DNA of 33,530 nucleotides from Betaproteobacteria bacterium (GTDB lineage: Bacteria > Pseudomonadota > Gammaproteobacteria > Burkholderiales > SG8-39). Positions 23,362-32,523 of the stretch are shown here, in pieces (position 1 is the first letter of the stretch; each line of letters starts with the position of its first letter). Below the pieces are notes generated by a model. It was not told the origin of the DNA, ran no database searches, and worked only from the letters and a program-made list of their open reading frames with translations. Position numbers and translations under genes: made by a program. Location: assembly GCA_005881575.1 (NCBI GenBank), contig VBCA01000053.1, positions 1-33,530 on the forward strand. Direction: 5' to 3'.

Positions 23362-25269
23362 CTACGGCCGGGGGTTGGTGTCGCCGCCGGTATCGACGAT
23401 CTCCCAGTGCGCCATCATGGCGTGGTCCTCGTGCACGACGTTGTGGCAGTGGATCGGATATCTGCCGTGGAAGTCGCGGAAGCGGAAGTAGACCACGTGG
23501 GTATCGTTCGACTCGAGCCTCGCCACGTCCTTGCGGCCTTTCTGGACGAGCGGAGAAGTCGCAGGCGCCCGACCGTTGATCGAAAGGGTCTGGAATTCCT
23601 CGAAGTGGATATGGACCGGATGGTGCCAGCTAAAGCCCTCGTTCTGTATCGTCCACTTCTCGTTGGAATTCTTCAGGACCTGGAAGCGAATGTCGTCGCA
23701 GGCGAAAATCTTCCCGTTGATCTCCCAGTCGCCCCGGTTCTGGAACACGAAGGTGCGCTCGACCCGCACCGGATCGGTCGTGTTCGGGAAACCGTAGAAC
23801 GCCGTGATGTTGGCCGGGTTCTGGCTGTTGTCATTCACCACCGGACCGTCGACGACGATCTTCAAGATCAGATCGCCCTGCCCCGCTGCAAACAGCCCGC
23901 CGCTCGGCCCCTGTCCGTCGTTCTGTATCAGCCGATTCTCGATGTAGAACGTCTTCCCCGCCTTCCCGGTGAAGTCGACGATCACATCCACGCGTTCTGA
24001 AACGGCGACGCGCGAACTCGAGACCTGATACGGCTTGTCGGTAAGATTGCCGTCGGTCGAGATCTGCCAGAACGTGTTGTTGGCGCCGAGGTTGGTCAGA
24101 TCGGTCAGGAAGAACTGGTAGAAGCGCGACGGCCCGGTGTTCAGCCAGCGGAAGCGATACCGCCGCGGGCTGACGTGCAGGACCGGCTGGACCTTGCCGT
24201 TTACGAGGAACCTGTCGCCCAGGATGCCGTCCAGGTTGAACAGATCGAAGAAGAGCTGGCCGGTGCTCGGGTCGATCACCTTGTCGTTGAACACCATGGG
24301 GATATCGAACTGCGGGAAGCTCGGCAGATGGAACCCGGTCAGCTCGTCGCCGGTATCCTTATCGTTGAAGAGCAGATACATCCCCGCCAGGCCCTTGTAG
24401 GTGTTCTGAGAGGTGAAATCGACGCGGTGATCGTGATACCAGAGCGTGTGCAACGCCTCCCGGATATCGCCCGTGCCCGGATGCGTGGAGTTGATCCCGG
24501 CGTAGACGTTCGGGTAGTGCTGATCGTAGAACTGACCGATCTCGAAGAAGTTGCAGGGATTCCCGTCGCTCTCCGAGGGCGTGTGCCCGTTGTGCAGGTG
24601 GGTCGTCACCGAAGGCTTGCCGAATCCGCCGTTCTGTCCCTCCGGCGGCAGCCGGTTGTAGTTGCGCACCAGGATAGGCACGTTGTAATGCTCGACGTAC
24701 AGCGGTCCCGGCACGTTGATCGGATTGTTCTGCTCGGGCGTGCCGATCGCGAAGCCCCACAGGTTCTGCGGATCGATCGTAGGATCGGAAGTGATGCTGA
24801 GCGCCCCCGCCTTCTGGGTGATGCCGTAGAACTTCTGCGGCGGAAACTGCGTGAAGGCCTGGTGCGCAATCGTGCGGCCTTCGCCCGCGGCCGTGTTCGG
24901 GGCCACCGTCGGCGCCGGGCTCAGCGCGGTCGGCGTCTGGATCCGCCAAGTCCCGTCGCGCGGCGTCGGCAGCAAGTCCAGAAACGGCTGGATCGGGGGG
25001 CTGACTACGCAAAGACTGGACCCGCGGCTCCCGCAGGATTGACTCGAACTTCTAGCCACTCCCGTTATAGTTCCGTTCGCGTCAACAGTCGTTGCAGTAG
25101 TTTGACCAAAGGCGCGGCTCACGCTGAGGCCGTCGACGAGAACGCCCGCGCTCGTCATGAGCCCCAGCTTGAGCAGATCGCGCCGGCTGATGCCGCCCTT
25201 GATCAGCTCTTTCCGATTTTTCAGCACATCCAATTGACGCTTGGTCAGACGATATTTGAGCAGATGCAT
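23362..25269 (-). CDS. Tat-exported multicopper oxidase, CotA/bilirubin-oxidase-like (635 aa)
   Basis: GAGGAGA precedes ATG 25269. The N-terminus has about 28 residues before the twin-arginine signal SRRDLLKLGLMTSAGVLV (28-45). The four copper motifs are complete. H224-L-H226-N-G-H229 is in THLHNGHTPSESDG, H279-D-H281 in LWYHDH, HHPVHIH is at 549-555, and HCHNVVHEDHAMM at 607-619 has the T1 Cys608 and a Met axial candidate. The THLHNGHTPSESDGNP layout is close to CotA-like laccases. The protein should act in the periplasm, taking single electrons from a substrate and reducing O2 to water. It sits between the two SCO genes of the operon. The substrate (metal ion, phenol or other) is not readable. 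Confidence 0.9.
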   Translation of the reverse strand: MHLLKYRLTKRQLDVLKNRKELIKGGISRRDLLKLGLMTSAGVLVDGLSVSRAFGQTTATTVDANGTITGVARSSSQSCGSRGSSLCVVSPPIQPFLDLLPTPRDGTWRIQTPTALSPAPTVAPNTAAGEGRTIAHQAFTQFPPQKFYGITQKAGALSITSDPTIDPQNLWGFAIGTPEQNNPINVPGPLYVEHYNVPILVRNYNRLPPEGQNGGFGKPSVTTHLHNGHTPSESDGNPCNFFEIGQFYDQHYPNVYAGINSTHPGTGDIREALHTLWYHDHRVDFTSQNTYKGLAGMYLLFNDKDTGDELTGFHLPSFPQFDIPMVFNDKVIDPSTGQLFFDLFNLDGILGDRFLVNGKVQPVLHVSPRRYRFRWLNTGPSRFYQFFLTDLTNLGANNTFWQISTDGNLTDKPYQVSSSRVAVSERVDVIVDFTGKAGKTFYIENRLIQNDGQGPSGGLFAAGQGDLILKIVVDGPVVNDNSQNPANITAFYGFPNTTDPVRVERTFVFQNRGDWEINGKIFACDDIRFQVLKNSNEKWTIQNEGFSWHHPVHIHFEEFQTLSINGRAPATSPLVQKGRKDVARLESNDTHVVYFRFRDFHGRYPIHCHNVVHEDHAMMAHWEIVDTGGDTNPRP

Positions 25270-25302
25270 TTGGTTCTCCTCTTCATTTTCCGCAAATTAA
25301 AG

Positions 25303-26223
25303 TTATCTCCCACGAGCGGCGTCCCGCCCCTCCACGTACGAAAGCACGGCGGCCACTTCGTCCGAGCTGAGGCGCAGATTGGGCATGCGGGCGTACTGGT
25401 ATTTTTCGAAGAGAGCGACGGCGATCGGATCACCCTCGGCGAGCATCTTGTCGGGAGCCGTGATGTAACGGACGAGCCAGGAGCGGTCCCGCCGCGCGGT
25501 CACGCCCGCGAGGTCCGGTCCCATCTTGTCGCCTTGCCCGACGCTGTGGCAGACGCTGCACTGGCTTTGAAAGAAGTATTCTCCCTTGTCGAGCACGAGC
25601 GGACGCGCCTCTGCATAGCTCTTCCGCGGCGCCGTATCCTTCCAACCTAGGAAGTTCCCGATCGTCGTGGCGAGAAACTGCGGGTTGTCCACGGCGGAGT
25701 TGCGCATCCACAGGCCGGCGGGCTCGTTGCCGACCATGAGGCTGGCGCTATGTCCGTCCTTGCTGACCGAGTCGCGCACCCGGGATAACCCCAGCTTCTT
25801 GGTCGCGAGCCTGATGTCTTCCTCCTTCCCGGTGAGGAAAAGCCACCCCGGCCCGACGCCGTACTTCTCCGCATAGGCCTTGAGCACTTTCGGCGTGTCC
25901 CGCTTGGGATCGATGGTGATCGAGTAGAAGAAGATTTCCTTTCCCATGCGTTCGCCGAGAAGCCGTTGCAACTGCGCGAGCCGCGCGGTCTCGAGCGGGC
26001 ACTCGTCCTTGCAACTGGTGTAGATGACGTTGATCGCGACGGACTTGCCCTTGAGCAGATCGTCGTAGAGACGAACGGTAGCGCCGTCCTGCGTGACCAG
26101 CGGGACGTTCGGAAAGTAGTCGGCGCCCCACCGATTATCCGCAGACGCAGGGCCACCACGTAGAAAGACCACGGCGCCAGCGAGCAACGCCGCAGTGACG
26201 CGCCCCCAATTTCTCCCTTGCAT
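25303..26223 (-). CDS. SCO domain fused to a cytochrome c domain
   Basis: This 306-residue protein joins two modules. After a signal (about 1-28, ending PASA-DN) comes a SCO domain with Cys71 and Cys75 (YTSCKDECP) and His158 (KDGHSAS). From about 205 a class I cytochrome c follows, with QCSVCHSVG (Cys222, Cys225, His226), GPDLAG, and YARMPNL with the probable axial Met280. FYSITIDPKRDTPKVLKAYA closely matches the second SCO gene, so the SCO halves are paralogous. The fusion could couple copper delivery or thiol redox to electron transfer. It starts one base after the preceding stop codon (TAACATG) and lies 33 bp before the 635-aa oxidase gene. The domain calls are firm. Confidence 0.9.
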   Translation of the reverse strand: MQGRNWGRVTAALLAGAVVFLRGGPASADNRWGADYFPNVPLVTQDGATVRLYDDLLKGKSVAINVIYTSCKDECPLETARLAQLQRLLGERMGKEIFFYSITIDPKRDTPKVLKAYAEKYGVGPGWLFLTGKEEDIRLATKKLGLSRVRDSVSKDGHSASLMVGNEPAGLWMRNSAVDNPQFLATTIGNFLGWKDTAPRKSYAEARPLVLDKGEYFFQSQCSVCHSVGQGDKMGPDLAGVTARRDRSWLVRYITAPDKMLAEGDPIAVALFEKYQYARMPNLRLSSDEVAAVLSYVEGRDAARGR

Positions 26224-26224
26224 G

Positions 26225-26746
26225 TTAGTTCGGGAAGCTCGGAGCGGCGACGGAGGCCGTTCCCTTCGTGATCGCTCCGGTATTGGTGTCGAAGCTCAGC
26301 GCGAAGCTCACGACCCCCGAGCGCACCGAGGCCAGGCCCGCCGAAGACACGCTCATGGTCGTGCCCCGGGTAAACGGGAAAGTGATTTCGACCGTATCGG
26401 CGCTGACGAGCCGTCTGTACACGTTGGTTCCGTTCCCCCCGGCGACATACTTCGCCCCGCTCGACGACCCGGTGCCCGACACGCCGGACAAGTCGAAGGT
26501 CAGGATAACGGCCGGTGGAAGATTGAATTTGCTGGTATCCAGCACCAGCTCGCTCGAAACCTGCGCCTGACCCGAGAACTTTACGCTTTCCGGTTGCCCG
26601 GTCACGATGCCCGAGACCGGGATGGGAGCGATGGTCGGAGCGAAAGCCGCGCGGGCGGGCGTTCCTGCCCACCAGAGGAGCCCCGACAGAACCAGGGCGA
26701 AAAGCGACAGCACGACAGGAGTAACTGACAATCGAAGCGTCTTCAT
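26225..26746 (-). CDS. small secreted beta-rich protein of unknown function
   Basis: The 173-residue product has a signal peptide with a long hydrophobic core (VVLSLFALVLSGLLWWAG) ending about ARA-AF at 33-34. The mature 140 residues are rich in Ser, Thr, Gly and Val with alternating hydrophobic residues, for example SSELVLDTSKFNLPPAVILT and VVSFALSFDTNTGAITKGT, suggesting a beta sandwich. There are no cysteines, histidine clusters or heme motifs. I do not recognise a family. It sits between the large multicopper oxidase (41 bp upstream) and the SCO-cytochrome fusion (1 bp downstream), so it is certainly co-transcribed if the operon is real. It may be a structural or substrate-handling partner. 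Confidence 0.75.
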   Translation of the reverse strand: MKTLRLSVTPVVLSLFALVLSGLLWWAGTPARAAFAPTIAPIPVSGIVTGQPESVKFSGQAQVSSELVLDTSKFNLPPAVILTFDLSGVSGTGSSSGAKYVAGGNGTNVYRRLVSADTVEITFPFTRGTTMSVSSAGLASVRSGVVSFALSFDTNTGAITKGTASVAAPSFPN

Positions 26747-26787
26747 GATTCGTCCCTTCTCGATCGTTCACCTTCGCAAAAATCCCG

Positions 26788-28995
26788 CTAGATGTTGTTG
26801 AGCTGGGTCGGAGCCTGGAACCTCACGCCCTGCGGCGTCGGGATCGGCGTCGGGAGCGGCCTCAGGAACGGGGTTCCGCCGTCGTCGATCTCCCAGCGCA
26901 ACAGCATCGCGTTGTCCTCGTGCAGGGTGTTGTGGCAGTGCTCCATGAACATCCCGCCGAAGTCCCGGAACTGCATGGTGATCTGGACGCTTCCGTCCGG
27001 GCGCAGGCGATAGACGTCCTTGCGCCCCTGCTCCCACGCGGGCACGTTGCTCGCGCTGCCGTTGCGCTTGAGGATCTGCCCTTCCTCGAAGTGGATGTGG
27101 ACCGGGTGATCCCAGCCGCCGCCGTCGTTCACCAGGTTCCAGATCTCGCGCGTGCCGAACCTCGGCGCCGCCGAGATCCGTCCGAAGTCCGCGTCGAGCT
27201 TGTCTCCGCCGTCCGTCCCGATGCCCCAGGGGCCGCGGAACGAAGTGACGGGATCGTTGGTCGTCTGGTTGGCGCCGTCTCCGAACTTGAACGTGCGCGT
27301 CCGTGCCACGGGAATCGCCGACAGATCCGGGTTCGGGATCATGACGGAAGGCACCTGGCTCACGTCGGGCTGGGCCGGATCGCGGACGATGCGGAACTCG
27401 AGGAACTTCCCCACGCAGGGATCGCTCGAGCTGCCATTGAGCGCCTCGGACAGCGAGAGGGTCGATGACGGCAGCTTGCCGTCCTCGTGCGCGAGCAGGT
27501 TCACCATCGTCACGGTTTGCCCGACGCTGTAGCGCGAGAAGTCGATGACGATGTCGTAGCGCTCGGCGATGCCCAGCTCATCGGTCTGAGTGATGGTCAC
27601 CGGGCTCGGCAGCAGGTTGCCGTCGTTGGCGATCTGGATCATCGGCGAGGCGTCGGACAGCGAGATCTTGAAGAAGCGCGACACGGCGCCGTTCAGGATG
27701 CGGAAGCGGTACTTGCGCCGCTCCACCTCGAAGAACGGCCTGTAGACGAGGTTCACCGTCATCACGTCGGCCACGAACCCCGACTCGGTGTCGAAGATGT
27801 CGAAAGCGAGCTGGCCGTTCGCATCCCAGGCCTTGTCCGCGAGCATCAGATTGACGTCGTAGTCGAGATTGCCGAAGTCCTTCGCCGTGCCGCTCGGGAG
27901 CCGCAGGTTCACGCCGTCGTTGATCGCCTCGTTGCCGCGATCCAGGGCGCTGTAGATGTTGAACATCCCGGCGTCGCCCTTGTACACGTTCTGCGCGGTG
28001 AAGCTGAACATGTGATCGTGGAACCAGTGCGTGCTCATGGTCTCTTTCCAATCGCCCGGAACCTTGGTGATGCCGCCCGAGCCGTTGGGGCTCCCGGCCC
28101 TCGCATCCGTGGCGCCGGTGTTGATCGAGTTCAGTCCGGCCAGGACGATGGGATAGTGGTAGTCGTAGAACTGGCCGGGGTAGAAGAACGCCCCGGTGAA
28201 GCCGTCGTTCTCCGCGCCATGGTGCCCGTTGTGCTCGTGGGTGCTCAAGGTATGGATCCCGAAGCCCCCGTTCTGCCTGATGTCGAACGGCAGCTTGTTG
28301 CGATGACGGAAGAGGATGCCCTCGCCATACTTGCCGATAAGCAGCTTGGGCGGCAAGGTGCCGTTGAAGGTCCACAACGCGAGGGACCCCTGGTCCGGCA
28401 GGCCCGGGTGGAAGCGCGGATGGAAACCTTGCGTCGGGTCGATGCCGGAATTCAGGCTCGATGGAACACCAGGATCGTAGACCGTGTTTATCTTGGCGCC
28501 CTCCGTGCTGACTTCAACCGCGATCTGCGGCGGCATCGTATCGAACTTCTGGTGCGCCCAGATCGGGCCCGGGGGACGCCCCTCGACGGGGCCCGTGTCA
28601 CCGGGCGACACGCCTTCCAGCCTAGTATCCAGAACCTGCTGGGTGGTATTGGCTTCCTTTGTGGGCGTCGGGTTCAGTACCGCGGGATCAAACGGATTCA
28701 GCCGGCGCGGCAACACGTCGAAGCGCGGCATCGGCTGTGTGAATGCCTGGACGCCGAACAGCGGGCTGCGCGGCAGGCCCGTCGGAATACTCGAATCGGC
28801 ATACGCGCTGCGGACGAAGGGGTTCAGGCCATGTTTCCAGAGCAGCAGTCCACCCGCCGTGAACAAGCCCCACTTGAACAGATCGCGCCGCGTGATCTGC
28901 CCGTCGGCGAGCGCCTTGATGATCTCTTGGCGGTTCCTGCGGGCGTTCTCGGCTTCCTTGACCCGAAGTTTCGATGCTTTATTGGAAAGAAACAT
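26788..28995 (-). CDS. Tat-exported multicopper oxidase, large form (735 aa)
   Basis: The start is ATG 28995 with GGAGGAG upstream. The first 34 residues are charged, then TRRDLFKWGLFTAGGLLLW (35-53) is a twin-arginine signal. Copper sites are THEHNGHHGAENDG (His253, His255, His258/259), HWFHDHMF (His323-His328), DHPVHIHFEEGQIL, and HCHNTLHEDNAML from His686 with T1 Cys687 and a Met. The segment between signal and first copper motif is about 200 residues, roughly 30 more than in the 635-aa oxidase. The middle and C-terminal regions are also longer. It is the first gene of the six-gene operon and follows the duplicated leader (29065-29320). The predicted activity is periplasmic O2-reducing oxidation of a metal or organic substrate. 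Confidence 0.9.
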   Translation of the reverse strand: MFLSNKASKLRVKEAENARRNRQEIIKALADGQITRRDLFKWGLFTAGGLLLWKHGLNPFVRSAYADSSIPTGLPRSPLFGVQAFTQPMPRFDVLPRRLNPFDPAVLNPTPTKEANTTQQVLDTRLEGVSPGDTGPVEGRPPGPIWAHQKFDTMPPQIAVEVSTEGAKINTVYDPGVPSSLNSGIDPTQGFHPRFHPGLPDQGSLALWTFNGTLPPKLLIGKYGEGILFRHRNKLPFDIRQNGGFGIHTLSTHEHNGHHGAENDGFTGAFFYPGQFYDYHYPIVLAGLNSINTGATDARAGSPNGSGGITKVPGDWKETMSTHWFHDHMFSFTAQNVYKGDAGMFNIYSALDRGNEAINDGVNLRLPSGTAKDFGNLDYDVNLMLADKAWDANGQLAFDIFDTESGFVADVMTVNLVYRPFFEVERRKYRFRILNGAVSRFFKISLSDASPMIQIANDGNLLPSPVTITQTDELGIAERYDIVIDFSRYSVGQTVTMVNLLAHEDGKLPSSTLSLSEALNGSSSDPCVGKFLEFRIVRDPAQPDVSQVPSVMIPNPDLSAIPVARTRTFKFGDGANQTTNDPVTSFRGPWGIGTDGGDKLDADFGRISAAPRFGTREIWNLVNDGGGWDHPVHIHFEEGQILKRNGSASNVPAWEQGRKDVYRLRPDGSVQITMQFRDFGGMFMEHCHNTLHEDNAMLLRWEIDDGGTPFLRPLPTPIPTPQGVRFQAPTQLNNI

Positions 28996-29064
28996 CAGCT
29001 CCTCCTTTTTTTGATTGCCAGACTTGAACCACGGCGCCGTAGCTCGTACGGACTGGGAAAATAA

Positions 29065-29320
29065 GAGAAGCGCGCTCAACGGAAGCCGCAGAAACTTCCG
29101 TCGGCCAGACCTGTGCGATCGCTAGATAGCGCGCACGGTACTAACTTTTTCTTCTGCCTCTCCCAGAAAAACGGGAGCAACTATAAGAAGCAACTAGCAC
29201 TTCTCGTGCCCGAGTCGAGGGGAACGGTAAGACCTTGAAAAAGCTTGGAATGAAATGCGGCGCCCTGGAATCGTTTCTCAAAAATCAGAAAACACCCCGG
29301 AGTTATTCCCAGTTTCGCGA
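29065..29320 (-). repeat. duplicated non-coding leader, copy A (upstream of the multicopper oxidase operon)
   Basis: This stretch aligns with 30921-31175 over nearly its full length with few gaps. Shared blocks in plus-strand order are GAAGCGC, CGGAAG-N9-CTTCCG (29080-29100), GATAGCGCGCACGGTA or its close match, TTCTTCTGC, CTCCCAGA, AGCACTTCTCGTGCCCGAG, TAAGA-C-TTGAAAA, TCAGAA and GGAGTT. In the minus-strand transcript several hairpins are conserved: TCCC/GGGA, CGCTA/TAGCG (29120-29131) and CGGAAG/CTTCCG. The gap from 28996 to 29402 otherwise contains no gene, only the 5' region next to the start (28996-29064) and the terminator of the next gene. Confidence 0.8.
29196..29211 (-). promoter_or_regulatory. 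sigma-54-like promoter, copy A
   Basis: The minus strand reads GGGCACGAGAAGTGCT. Against the sigma-54 consensus TGGCACG-N4-TTGCW it has GG and GC doublets exactly 10 nt apart and two mismatches. The same 16 nt occur in copy B. The core is also a dyad (GCAC-N5-GTGC), so a repressor or activator site is an alternative. It lies 201 bp before the oxidase start. Confidence 0.58.
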
Positions 29321-29351
29321 AACGCGAGCCGCCGTCCGCGACAGGGACGAG

Positions 29352-29385
29352 AAAAAACCCGCGTCGATTTTCATCGACGCGGGTT
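29352..29385 (-). terminator. rho-independent terminator of di-heme gene 2
   Basis: A perfect 13-bp stem pairs 29356-29368 with 29373-29385 across a 4-nt loop. In the minus-strand transcript it is followed by a T-run (the A-run at 29352-29357). It starts 17 bp after the stop codon, the same distance as the terminator of di-heme gene 1. Confidence 0.88.
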
Positions 29386-29402
29386 ACAGGCTCGTCTCCC
29401 TG

Positions 29403-30785
29403 TTACAGCGAACGCAGGAAGTTGAGAAGGTCCTGTTTTTTGCTCTCTGGGAGGCGATTGAAATTTCCAATTACGCCGTTTGCCTCCGACCCTGTGCTCG
29501 AATGCGCCTGAATCGCCTGCAGCAAGTCGGACGTTCTTCCATCATGCAAGAAAAAAATTCTCTGCCCTAAACCCCACAGCGGGGCGCTCCGAAATTCTCT
29601 TGGGCCCGCCTGTCCCTGAGAGACTCCATCGGCCAGCCCGTCACCCATGTCATGGACCAGCACGTCGGAGAACAGATTCGCCGGCTGATTGCGCAGCGCC
29701 GCGACCGCGGAATTGCCGGTCGTCAGCGTGGGCGTGTGACAGAGCGCGCAACCGATGCTGCTGAACAAGCTCTTGCCGTTCGCGATGGACGCGGCTCCTC
29801 CCGGCGTATCGGGAGAAGGTGTCGGCGGCGCTAGGAAGCGCATGAAGAAACCGAATTTTTCGATGTCGCTTATCGCGTCAAGAGCGGCGGGGGCGGTCGT
29901 ATCGGTGATGCTGTTCGGAACCGTCGCGAACTGGCAGCTCGGAGTTTCATCCCGCTCGGTCTGAAACAGCTCGTTGGTGATGCCCTGCTCGACGTTGTAC
30001 GCTTCGCCGGAGAAGAGGAGCAGCGATTTGTTCTGCGCCTTCCATCCGAACCGCGCGATTGTGCCGTCATTGCCGTTGTTGTTGCTTATGCCCGTGACGG
30101 TGCGGCCGGTGGCGTCGAAATTCGCGTGGCCCCTGATTCCCAGGGCGCCCTTTTGACTGGCGTTGCTCGACATGTTGGCGAGGATCGTGCTGTCCGGAAT
30201 CTGCTCGATCAGGCCCGCGCCGAATACCGGCGTGGGGATCCGGAAGATCACGTTGTTGTTCGCGAGCTGCGTCGCGAAATCCGGCTGCGCGAGCGTGCAG
30301 CCCGTCGCGCCCGTCCGACCTGTGATGGTGAACAGGTCGTGCACGCCGCCGTCCGCCGTTCCGTCGGGATTCCTCACGAACCTCGCCTCGCGTACCGGCC
30401 CGTTCGCGTTGATGAAGGAGGGCACGAAATCGGTTCCGCCGTCCTTGTGGGCGAAGGCCACCTGAGGATTCACAAACGGACTGGTTCCGCCGACCGCCGG
30501 CTGCGTATGACAGCCTGAGCATTGGTCGAGATTCATCCTCGGACCCAGGCCCTGGGCAACACCGTCCACTTCCTGGAACGTATCGCGGCTCCTCGTGAAA
30601 AACGCGGATTCGGTACCGGTCAATCCGGCTATGGGGCCACCCGCGCCCGGCACCCCGCCGCGCACTCCTGGATCCTGGGCAACGGGCATCGGAGCGGCCA
30701 CCTGGGACGACACCATCTCGACTTGGAAAAACAGACTGGCAACTGCCGCCGCCAAGGATAGCGGCGCAACAAGCTTGCTTTTCAT
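29403..30785 (-). CDS. di-heme oxidoreductase (DHOR family), copy 2
   Basis: The 460-residue product is a paralogue of the 19188-20540 gene. It has a signal peptide (about 1-29), CSGCH at 89-93, CALCH at 346-350, and the same blocks GLGPRMNLDQC, GTSPFVNPQVAFAHK, NGPVREARFVRNPDGTADGG and PREFRSAPLWGLGQRIFFLHDGR. An insert of about 16 residues (GHANFDATGRTVTGIS region, about 218-233) is absent from copy 1, and the C-terminal segment before PESKKQDLLNFLRSL differs. AAGGGG precedes the start. It has its own long leader with copy B of the duplicated element and its own terminator, so it is probably monocistronic. It is predicted to be a periplasmic electron-transfer or peroxidase-like enzyme. Confidence 0.88.
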   Translation of the reverse strand: MKSKLVAPLSLAAAVASLFFQVEMVSSQVAAPMPVAQDPGVRGGVPGAGGPIAGLTGTESAFFTRSRDTFQEVDGVAQGLGPRMNLDQCSGCHTQPAVGGTSPFVNPQVAFAHKDGGTDFVPSFINANGPVREARFVRNPDGTADGGVHDLFTITGRTGATGCTLAQPDFATQLANNNVIFRIPTPVFGAGLIEQIPDSTILANMSSNASQKGALGIRGHANFDATGRTVTGISNNNGNDGTIARFGWKAQNKSLLLFSGEAYNVEQGITNELFQTERDETPSCQFATVPNSITDTTAPAALDAISDIEKFGFFMRFLAPPTPSPDTPGGAASIANGKSLFSSIGCALCHTPTLTTGNSAVAALRNQPANLFSDVLVHDMGDGLADGVSQGQAGPREFRSAPLWGLGQRIFFLHDGRTSDLLQAIQAHSSTGSEANGVIGNFNRLPESKKQDLLNFLRSL

Positions 30786-30803
30786 GGTTGCTTACCCCTT
30801 TAT

Positions 30804-30863
30804 CCAGCAATGAGATCCGAGCTCGCTCGGAACCCAGCGCACCAAAAAATTGTCTTTCTTGGG
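30804..30863 (-). promoter_or_regulatory. conserved proximal leader of di-heme gene 2
   Basis: It shares CCAGCAAT, CCGAG-N4-CTCGG (30817-30830), CCCAGCG and TTCTTGGG with the leader of di-heme gene 1 (20558-20623), in the same order and spacing. The short hairpin is kept though its loop differs. It may hold a basal promoter or a 5' UTR element common to both paralogues. Confidence 0.5.
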
Positions 30864-30902
30864 ACTGCACTATGCAGAACCTTCCCGGGAGGAAACCTCG
30901 GT

Positions 30903-30923
30903 TACCGGGGAAACTACCGGGGA
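30903..30923. repeat. direct repeat TACCGGGGA with 12-bp period
   Basis: TACCGGGGA occurs at 30903-30911 and 30915-30923. It lies between the proximal leader and the distal duplicated element of di-heme gene 2 and is absent from copy A. It could be a regulator site or chance. Confidence 0.5.
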
Positions 30924-31051
30924 GAAGCGCCTTCAAACGGAAGCCACAGAAACTTCCGGATGCGAGACCTGGGCATCGCTCGATAGCGCGCACGGTACCT
31001 AACTTTTCTTCTGCTTCTCCCAGAATTGCGGGAACTGCTACGAAGGGCCGC

Positions 31052-31067
31052 AGCACTTCTCGTGCCC
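31052..31067 (-). promoter_or_regulatory. sigma-54-like promoter, copy B
   Basis: It is identical over 16 nt to copy A (GGGCACGAGAAGTGCT on the minus strand), with GG and GC doublets 10 nt apart. It lies 267 bp before di-heme gene 2 and about 100 bp beyond the end of a sigma-54 activator gene, which is the expected class of regulator. Confidence 0.58.
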
Positions 31068-31076
31068 GAGGAGAGC

Positions 31077-31104
31077 GGAAGGCTAAGATCTTGAAAAGCC
31101 TTCC
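31077..31104. promoter_or_regulatory. 8-bp inverted repeat upstream of the sigma-54-like box
   Basis: GGAAGGCT at 31077-31084 and AGCCTTCC at 31097-31104 are perfect complements around a 12-nt centre that includes AAGATCTT. It could be a binding site of the adjacent activator. Copy A keeps the centre (TAAGA-CTTGAAAA) but the arms are degraded. No T-run follows on the minus strand, so a terminator of the activator gene is less likely. Confidence 0.45.
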
Positions 31105-31164
31105 GATGGATCGAGCGAGAGTACCACCTGTTCTTAAAAGTCAGAAGGCAACCTGGAGTTTTTC

Positions 31165-32519
<1,355 letters not shown>

Positions 32520-32523
<4 letters not shown>

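Noticed and set aside
27487-29064. Long plus-strand open frame antisense to the large multicopper oxidase
   Set aside because: It is a high-GC shadow frame; the minus strand has complete copper motifs and a good ribosome-binding site.
29065-29320. c-di-GMP, cobalamin or other known riboswitch in the duplicated leader
   Set aside because: I could not match the conserved cores of the classes I know; only small hairpins and the sigma-54-like box are visible.
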